NCBI GenBank assembly: GCA_005772945.1
Contig: SXIE01000221.1
Location: forward strand, 1 to 6,740
Length of the DNA: 6,740 nt
Direction: 5' to 3'
Source of the DNA: Pseudomonadota bacterium
GTDB taxonomy: Bacteria; Myxococcota; UBA9042; PHBI01
The notes beneath the pieces were generated by a model. The model was not told the DNA's origin and did no database searches. It saw only the letters and a program-made list of their open reading frames with translations. Position 1 is the stretch's first letter. The number at the start of each line of letters is the position of its first letter. Shown one piece after another: positions 1-5,641 of the stretch. Position numbers and translations under genes: made by a program.

Positions 1-78
1 GAGGCGGCGCCCACCGCGCCCGCGCCGCCGCCCGGCCCCGAGTCGAGTCCGCCGGACGAGGACGCCGTCGAGCCCTGA
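1..78 (+). CDS. C-terminal tail of an upstream gene (partial, unknown)
   Basis: Reading from base 1, 25 codons run to a TGA at 76-78. The third positions are almost all G or C (one T), matching the codon use of the clear genes here. The frame used by the next gene is also open across this stretch, but has several A/T third positions and reads as Arg/Ala-rich, so it is less likely to be coding. The visible tail is rich in Pro and Ala, then acidic, ending in DEDAVEP. It looks like a disordered C-terminus and gives no clue to function. The 5' part lies outside the window. The stop is 39 nt before the proposed plsB start on the same strand, so the two genes could be co-transcribed. Confidence 0.5.
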   Translation, partial: EAAPTAPAPPPGPESSPPDEDAVEP

Positions 79-90
79 GCGCCGGGGCGA

Positions 91-110
91 GGCTCCGGGC
101 GGCTCCGGGC
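91..110. repeat. Tandem 10-bp direct repeat
   Basis: Two exact head-to-tail copies of GGCTCCGGGC fill 91-100 and 101-110, in the short gap between the upstream stop and the GTG at 117. They occupy the place where a ribosome binding site for that GTG should be, and no good AGGAGG-like sequence is seen there. It may simply be a replication-slippage duplication in GC-rich spacer DNA. Confidence 0.6.
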
Positions 111-116
111 GTTCAC

Positions 117-3107
117 GTGGCCGCGTTCGTGCCTCCGTGGTATAGCGCGCCCGTGGAGTCGACCGCCTCTGACCGACCTTCCAGCGAAGGCCCGCCGTCG
201 GACGCCGAGCGCGCCCGTGCGCTCGCCGGCCTCGCCGCGCTTCTCACGCCGACGCCCGGGCCCGAGGCCGCGCGCTTCGCCGCCGTCGACGACCGCCGTG
301 TGCTCAACGAGACCGGGATGCTCGCGCGCCGGAACATCCTGGCGCGCCTGTTTTCGTGGATTTGGTTTCGCCGCGTCGGCTTCGACGAGCGTCACGTCAC
401 GACGATCCGCGACCTCGCCCGCGACGGCGACGTCGTCTACGTCCTCAATCACCACTCGACGCTCGACTACCTCTACTTCAACTACGCGTTTCTGCGCCTC
501 GGGCTCCCGCTCGCGTTCGTCGCGAACACGATCGTGACGATGCTCGTGTTTCGCCCGCTGTGGGCCATCCTCCTGCACGGCCTGCGCCGCCTCGTGCAGT
601 ACTACCGCCACCGCTTCGCGCCGGAAGACCGCCTGGCGTACGCCCTCGCGCGCCGCCGCGCGGCGCTCATCTTCCTGAAGCGCCGCACCATCTGGCCGTG
701 GGCGACTGCCGAAGCCACCGACGACGCGTTCCTGGCGACCCTCCTGCGGCTCCAGCTCGAGCGGGTGCGCCCGGCCGAGGCTCGCGAATATGCCACGAAT
801 GTGGCGTCACTTGCCGGAAGTGACAGCGGCGTCCTCGGGCGTCCGATTCACCTGGTCCCACAGATCTTGGTGTGGACGATCGATCCCAAGCGCGCTCGGA
901 AGTCGTTTTGGACGGCCGTCTTCGGCAACCCGGACGCGCCGAGTCGCTTTCGCAAGTTCCTGAACTTCTTCTTGAATCGCCGTCACACCTTCGTGCGCCT
1001 GGGCAAGCCCATCGATCTCCTCGAGTTCCTCTCGCGCCATCCCGACGCGCCGAGCCTCGACGCGCTCGCGAGCCACCTGCGCGGCGAGATCCACGCCGCG
1101 CTCTCGCTCGAGGAGCGCGTCATTCGCGGGCCGGTCCTGAAGCGCGCCAAGCAGATCCGCCAGGAGATCCTCGCGTCACCCGCGGTGGACGGGCAGCTCA
1201 CGCTCTTGGCCAGCGAGCTCCAGATCCCCAAGGAGAAATTGCAGCGCGAGGTCCAGGGCTACCTCAAGGAGATCTCCGCCGACGTGTCGATGCGCTGGAT
1301 CGAGTTCATGTGCATCCTGCTCACGCTCGTCTTCAACCGCATCTACAAGGATGTCGTCGTCGATCCCGAGGGCCTAGAGCGCGTTCGCGAGGCCGGGCGG
1401 CATCGGCCGCTCATCCTCTTGCCGTGCCACCGCAGCCACGTCGACTACCTCGTCATCTCCTACATCTTCTATCTGAACGGGCTGGTCTCGCCGCACATCG
1501 CCGCGGGCAAGAACCTCAACTTCTTCCCGGTCGGCCGCATCTTCCGGCGCTGCGGCGCCTTCTTCCTGCGGCGCTCGTTCAAGGACAATCGCCCCTACGG
1601 GCTGGCGTTTCGCGAGTACATGACCAAGCTCATGCAGGATGGCTATTGGATCGAGTTCTTCCTCGAGGGCGGCCGCTCGCGCACCGGCAAGATGCTGCCG
1701 CCCAAGTTCGGCATGCTCAAGAACATCGTCGACGCGATCAAGTCCGGGGCCGCTCCCGACGTGGCGTTCGTGCCCGTCTACGTGGGCTACGAGCAGGTGA
1801 TCGAGGAGCGTGCGTTCTCGCGTGAGCTCGGCGGCGAGACCAAGAAAAAGGAGAACCTCGGCGCGCTGCTGAATGCCACGAAAGTGCTCTGGGCCAAATA
1901 TGGGCACTTATATGTCAATTTCGGCGAGCCGATCTCGTGCCAGGAGGCGCTCGCCCGCTTCGAGTCGCAACAGAGCAAGCGCGCGCAGCAAGGGTTGGGC
2001 GCGCAGTCCGGCGAGATCCACGACCTCGACACGCTCTTTTTGCATCGGCTCGGCTATCGGGTCACCGACGGCATCAACAAGGTCGCCATCGTCACGCCGA
2101 CCTCGCTCGTGGCGCTGGTGCTGCTCACGAACACCAAGCGCGGGATCACGCGCGACGTCCTGGCGGCGCGGGTGGGGGTGATGCTCGAGCTGGCGCACGC
2201 CAAGAACGCGCCGATGTCGCGGACCATCGACGACAGCCAGAAGCGCCACCGCGACGCGATCGCCCAGGCGCGCACCATGCTCATGGCGTCGGGTCTCTTC
2301 GCGAAGCGTTTCGCCCTCGGCGAGGCCTCGCCGCTCGCGCGCGCCCGCGGCATGGCGATCCGCGAGGCGATCGACGAGGTGCTCGCGCGCATGGTCAAGA
2401 CGCGCCGCGTCGAGTGCCACACCTTCGAGGACGACGAGCGTGTCTACGTGCTGGCGCCCGACGCCCGCATCAACCTCGACTTCTACAAGAACAACATCGT
2501 CCACCTCGTCGCCCCCGAGGCCATCCTCGCGGCGGCGATCCGCGGTACGCTGGTCGACGGCGTGACGAGCGTCGCGCGCCTCATGGAGGCGGCGGCCTTC
2601 CTCTCCCGCACGTTCGCGCACGAGTTCATCTTCGATCCCGAGAAGGGTTTCGCGTTCCAGTTCGCCGAGACGCTGTCGCGCTTCGACGAGAGCGGCCTCA
2701 TCGTGCGCAGCCCCGGCGAGGATTTCGCCTCGGTCCAGATCCGCGTGAGCGACGCCGGAGCGCCCACGATGCTGCTCTTGCACCGCGTGCTCGTGCCCTG
2801 GATTGAAGCCTACTGCCTCATCGCCGAGGCGCTCGACACCCACGCGTCCGAGGCGCCCGTCGCCGAAGGCCGCTTCATCCAGCTCGCGCAGGTGCTGGGG
2901 CGGCGCCGCTTCCAGGTCGGCGATCTCACCTGTCCCGAGGCCTCCAGCAACGTCAACTTCCAGCACGCCCTCGACGCCTGGGACGAGTTCGGCCTCATCG
3001 AGCGCGCCCGCAAGGGCCGCGAGAAGACGTTGATCGCCGTTCAGGATCCGAACGATCCCAAGCGCCTCGAAGACCTCCGCAAGCGGCTCCGCGCGTTCTT
3101 CGCCTAA
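117..3107 (+). CDS. plsB: Glycerol-3-phosphate 1-O-acyltransferase, PlsB family
   Basis: This protein transfers a fatty acyl group from acyl-ACP or acyl-CoA to position 1 of sn-glycerol-3-phosphate, making lysophosphatidic acid at the inner membrane. The catalytic domain has all the PlsB blocks: HRSHVD (H438 to D443, HX4D), HIAAGKNLNFF, the GRIFRRCGAFFLRRSFK block (473-489), FLEGGRSRTGK (515-525) and VPVYVGYEQV (552-561), then YVNFGEPI. Further PlsB-typical sequence follows, including YKNNIVHL near 790. At 996 residues it is longer than E. coli PlsB (807), mostly because about 130 more residues precede the catalytic motif. The N-terminal acyltransferase-like domain (about 100-305) carries its own HHSTLD motif, with no matching EGxRS block. 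The GTG start at 117 is uncertain. GTG codons at 129 and 153 and ATG at 318 are in frame, none has a strong ribosome binding site, and the frame stays open upstream to base 1. Family assignment is very secure; the first 60-70 residues are not. Confidence 0.95.
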   Translation: MAAFVPPWYSAPVESTASDRPSSEGPPSDAERARALAGLAALLTPTPGPEAARFAAVDDRRVLNETGMLARRNILARLFSWIWFRRVGFDERHVTTIRDLARDGDVVYVLNHHSTLDYLYFNYAFLRLGLPLAFVANTIVTMLVFRPLWAILLHGLRRLVQYYRHRFAPEDRLAYALARRRAALIFLKRRTIWPWATAEATDDAFLATLLRLQLERVRPAEAREYATNVASLAGSDSGVLGRPIHLVPQILVWTIDPKRARKSFWTAVFGNPDAPSRFRKFLNFFLNRRHTFVRLGKPIDLLEFLSRHPDAPSLDALASHLRGEIHAALSLEERVIRGPVLKRAKQIRQEILASPAVDGQLTLLASELQIPKEKLQREVQGYLKEISADVSMRWIEFMCILLTLVFNRIYKDVVVDPEGLERVREAGRHRPLILLPCHRSHVDYLVISYIFYLNGLVSPHIAAGKNLNFFPVGRIFRRCGAFFLRRSFKDNRPYGLAFREYMTKLMQDGYWIEFFLEGGRSRTGKMLPPKFGMLKNIVDAIKSGAAPDVAFVPVYVGYEQVIEERAFSRELGGETKKKENLGALLNATKVLWAKYGHLYVNFGEPISCQEALARFESQQSKRAQQGLGAQSGEIHDLDTLFLHRLGYRVTDGINKVAIVTPTSLVALVLLTNTKRGITRDVLAARVGVMLELAHAKNAPMSRTIDDSQKRHRDAIAQARTMLMASGLFAKRFALGEASPLARARGMAIREAIDEVLARMVKTRRVECHTFEDDERVYVLAPDARINLDFYKNNIVHLVAPEAILAAAIRGTLVDGVTSVARLMEAAAFLSRTFAHEFIFDPEKGFAFQFAETLSRFDESGLIVRSPGEDFASVQIRVSDAGAPTMLLLHRVLVPWIEAYCLIAEALDTHASEAPVAEGRFIQLAQVLGRRRFQVGDLTCPEASSNVNFQHALDAWDEFGLIERARKGREKTLIAVQDPNDPKRLEDLRKRLRAFFA
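792..824. repeat. Two abutting perfect inverted repeats inside plsB
   Basis: The first palindrome has arms GCCAC (792-796) and GTGGC (801-805) around a 4-nt loop. The second starts at the next base, with arms GTCACTT (806-812) and AAGTGAC (818-824) around a 5-nt loop GCCGG. Both stems are perfect. They fall in codons for about residues 226-236 (ATNVASLAGSD), a probable loop in the N-terminal PlsB domain before GRPIHLVP. Function is unknown; chance in GC-rich coding DNA is possible. Confidence 0.45.
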
Positions 3108-3124
3108 CCTCGTTGGAACGGCGA

Positions 3125-5482
3125 TCAGTAGGTCTCGTAGACGCGGTCCGGGTACTCAGCGCCATCGTTGGCGTTCGCCGCATGCGGCCGGATCATGCCG
3201 CGCGTGAGGTCCACCTCGAAGAGCTCGCCGCCCTTCGAGCGGATCCGCAGCGCCACCCCCGTGCCCGGCTCGCCACGCAGGCGCTCGAGGACGTCGTCCA
3301 TCGAGAGCTCGCCCGCCGACACGCCATCGATCATGAGGATCTCGTCGCCCGGCTCGACGCCCTCGTAGGCGAGCGGCGTCTCGGGCTCGATATTGTCGAG
3401 GAAGACGCCGTTGTCGTTGAGGGAGATGTACCCGCCGATACCGCCGAATGGCTTGCTCATGAGGCCTTCCGGGACCTCGTCGAGCGTGCGCACCACGATG
3501 TCCCCCACGTCCTGTACTTCGCCGGGTAGGACCATGATGTTGCGTCGCGTCGACACCGCCAACCGCACCGTCGGATCCGTCACTTCGAGCGTCGTGGTCT
3601 GGCCGCGATCGACCGTGGCCACGAGCTCGAAGCGTCCGTTCGCATCGGACTCGGTTGCGACCTGGCTTTCGTATTCGACGAACGTCACGACGTTCAGGTG
3701 CGCGATCGGCTGGCCGCGCGAGTCGACGACGCGCCCGGTGATGCGGGCCTTGGAAGGCACGCCGCAGCTCACGGTCAGCGACTCGCCTGGGTGCAGGTAG
3801 ACGTTGCCGCACACGCGCTCCTTGCCGTCGGGGCGCACGACGTAGACCCAATAGACGAACGACCCCCTCAGCGGGATCGCCTCGGCGAGCGCCCCGCGCG
3901 CCACGATCGTCCGCTGGTCGGGATCCGCGTCGTACCAATCCGAGGCGACCACCGCGTCGCCCATGCCCTCGGGCTCGCCCTCGAACGGCTCCGGCTCGAT
4001 AGGCGCGCTGTCCACGCCGCTCTCCGCCTCTTCGACCAGGCGCCGTTCGCGCTCCTCCTCGGCCGGCTCGCGCGCGGCCCTCGCCATTCGCATCGCCTCC
4101 TCGAGACTTGCACCGTTCTGCACGTGTTCCGCGGCCAGCGCGATCTGATCGAGCATCGACGGATCCTCGCGCAGCGCCTGCTCCGTCATCGCGTCCACCA
4201 TCGCGTCCATCGACTCGCCCTGGACGTCGGACGGCAGCTCCCGCGCCAGCTCGGGCACCTCCTGCAGCATCGTGCGCACGAGGCGCTTCATGCTGTCGGC
4301 CGGCGTGCTCGGGTCGAAGTCGCGCAGGCCCGCCTCCAAGGCGGTCATGACGGTCGCGACGTCGGGCGTGTCACGCGGCGGTGCCTCCGCATCCACGTCG
4401 ATCTCGGGCGCGTCGGCCGACGGATCGACCTCGGCCGTCACCGGCGCATCGAGCATGTCGGCCCAGAGCGGATCCTCGCCGTGGTAAGTCTCCGCGCTGC
4501 AGCGTACGACCACGGTGCCCTCGACGTTCTTGCCGTCGGCGTCGTGCGCCAGCACCGTGATATCCCCCGCCGGCTCGAGGGTCAGCGAGACCTCGCGTCG
4601 CGTCGCCGATCCCGCGAGGCGCACCGACGCGCGCCCGAGCTCCCCGGCGTCGGCGTCGATACGCACCGGCGCCTGCGGAGCAAATCCGAATCGAAACGCG
4701 CCCTTGGCATCGGTCGTCGTAGCCCACACGCTCCCGAATTCCTGCGCGCGCATCGTCACCGCGACCCCCGGCTGCGCCTCGCCGCTCAGGTCGAGCACCC
4801 AACCGACCACCTCGTGCAGGCGCCCCACGACGATGTCGACCGTGCGTGTTTCGCCGGGTGCCAGCGGCGCCAGCGGGCGCACCTCGGGCCCGGCCGGCGT
4901 CTCGACGACCAGCGCGGCACCATCGAGCGTGCCGTCGCTCAGCGCGTAGCGCCCCTCGTCATCGACCTCGACCTCGTCGAGCGCGGCGTGCGTCGCATCG
5001 ACGACACGCACCGCGAGTCCGGCGAGTGGTAGGCCGGTTTCGTCGACGACGCGCCCCGACACCGTGGCGCCCGGGCACGCGGAGACCTCGGCGTGGTCGC
5101 CCGTGGCCGGGACCGACGCCGTCTCGCGGCTCGCCAGGCGCACGCGCACCAACGCCAGACCACTGGTCTCCGGGACCGCGATGCGTGCTTGCCCGGCCTC
5201 GTTCGTGCGCGCGCTCAGCTCGAGCACCCCGAGCCGCGCCAAGACCAGGACGCCCTGTGCCGGCCGTCCACGGCAGCCCACGACGTCCACCAGGATCGGC
5301 CGGGTGCCGGGCTTCGGAGGCGCCTCGCGCGCCGTCGTCCGCTCCGCGCCCGCGCTCGCTGCCAGAGCCCGTTCGACCTGCGCGGGGGCCTCTGTCGTCA
5401 CGGCCGGCCCGTCGACTGGCCACACGATCCAGGTCACCAGCAGAGCGGCCAGCGCCCCGACGCCCAGCGTCCATCGTCGCAT
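3125..5482 (-). CDS. Exported multi-domain beta-sandwich protein with C-terminal PDZ domain
   Basis: The N-terminus (MRRW, then a hydrophobic stretch at about 6-22) is a signal peptide or signal anchor, so the rest should lie outside the cytoplasm. No lipobox is visible. Carboxypeptidase-regulatory-like (transthyretin-type) sandwiches follow at about 62-135, 139-215, 219-302 and 576-665, recognisable from repeats such as GRVVDETGLPLAG with DDEGRYAL, and GRVVDSRGQPIAH with DANGRFEL. Another sandwich begins near 306 and seems to resume near 520, split by an acidic, Met-rich, largely helical segment (about 340-515). A PDZ domain (about 676-765) contains GGYISL, GVEPGDEILMIDG and DVLERLRG. No protease domain or catalytic triad is visible. 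Five Cys (70, 136, 328, 558, 573) could form disulfides. The ATG at 5482 has a GGAGG site 8 nt upstream. Its role is unknown; an envelope scaffold or ligand-binding protein is inference. Only 17 nt separate its stop from that of plsB. Confidence 0.9.
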   Translation of the reverse strand: MRRWTLGVGALAALLVTWIVWPVDGPAVTTEAPAQVERALAASAGAERTTAREAPPKPGTRPILVDVVGCRGRPAQGVLVLARLGVLELSARTNEAGQARIAVPETSGLALVRVRLASRETASVPATGDHAEVSACPGATVSGRVVDETGLPLAGLAVRVVDATHAALDEVEVDDEGRYALSDGTLDGAALVVETPAGPEVRPLAPLAPGETRTVDIVVGRLHEVVGWVLDLSGEAQPGVAVTMRAQEFGSVWATTTDAKGAFRFGFAPQAPVRIDADAGELGRASVRLAGSATRREVSLTLEPAGDITVLAHDADGKNVEGTVVVRCSAETYHGEDPLWADMLDAPVTAEVDPSADAPEIDVDAEAPPRDTPDVATVMTALEAGLRDFDPSTPADSMKRLVRTMLQEVPELARELPSDVQGESMDAMVDAMTEQALREDPSMLDQIALAAEHVQNGASLEEAMRMARAAREPAEEERERRLVEEAESGVDSAPIEPEPFEGEPEGMGDAVVASDWYDADPDQRTIVARGALAEAIPLRGSFVYWVYVVRPDGKERVCGNVYLHPGESLTVSCGVPSKARITGRVVDSRGQPIAHLNVVTFVEYESQVATESDANGRFELVATVDRGQTTTLEVTDPTVRLAVSTRRNIMVLPGEVQDVGDIVVRTLDEVPEGLMSKPFGGIGGYISLNDNGVFLDNIEPETPLAYEGVEPGDEILMIDGVSAGELSMDDVLERLRGEPGTGVALRIRSKGGELFEVDLTRGMIRPHAANANDGAEYPDRVYETY

Positions 5483-5490
5483 GGCCCCAT

Positions 5491-5495
5491 CCTCC
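5491..5495 (-). promoter_or_regulatory. Ribosome binding site of the PDZ protein gene
   Basis: On the minus strand this reads GGAGG, with 8 nt before the ATG at 5482-5480. It is the best Shine-Dalgarno sequence in the window and fixes the start. An ATG immediately after the GGAGG is out of frame and too close to be used. Confidence 0.75.
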
Positions 5496-5589
5496 GAGAC
5501 GGTCGAATCGAACGTGTCTGTGTCGTGCCTGCGCGGCAGCCCGGACCGCTCTCCAGCGGACCCGTACGCGCGCCGGCACCGAACGATCC

Positions 5590-5620
5590 CCGCGGGACCG
5601 AGATTCCGCGTTTCCCGCGG
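5590..5620 (-). terminator. Possible stem-loop after the histidine kinase gene
   Basis: An 8-bp perfect inverted repeat has arms CCGCGGGA (5590-5597) and TCCCGCGG (5613-5620) with a 15-nt loop. On the minus strand it begins 21 nt after the kinase stop codon. An overlapping alternative pairs GACCG (5596-5600) with CGGTC (5618-5622). No run of U follows, so it is not a classical intrinsic terminator. It could mark a transcript end, protect the 3' end, or belong to the leader of the PDZ protein gene. The rest of the 159-nt gap (5483-5641) shows no convincing sigma-70 or sigma-54 promoter and only a small hairpin (5546-5550 with 5555-5559). Confidence 0.35.
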
Positions 5621-5641
5621 TCAGGTCCAGCAGCGTTGCAG

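Noticed and set aside
872..1825. Plus-strand 317-codon open frame inside plsB in another frame
   Set aside because: Shadow of plsB: Arg/Pro/Ala-rich translation, spans the region coding the catalytic blocks, no domain of its own.
1908..2966. Long minus-strand open frame (352 codons) opposite plsB
   Set aside because: It lies wholly inside the plsB reading frame, whose conserved motifs are certain. The translation is rich in Arg, His and Asp with no recognisable domain, as expected for the antisense of GC-rich coding DNA.
3100..3124. Possible terminator hairpin (TCGCC 3100-3104 with GGCGA 3120-3124) between the convergent genes
   Set aside because: Only 5 bp with a large loop and no T-run on either strand; weak compared with chance in GC-rich DNA.
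3698..5032. Long plus-strand open frame (444 codons) opposite the PDZ protein gene
   Set aside because: Antisense shadow: Arg/His-rich composition, no domains, no start context, and the minus strand has coherent beta-sandwich repeats, a signal sequence and a good ribosome binding site.
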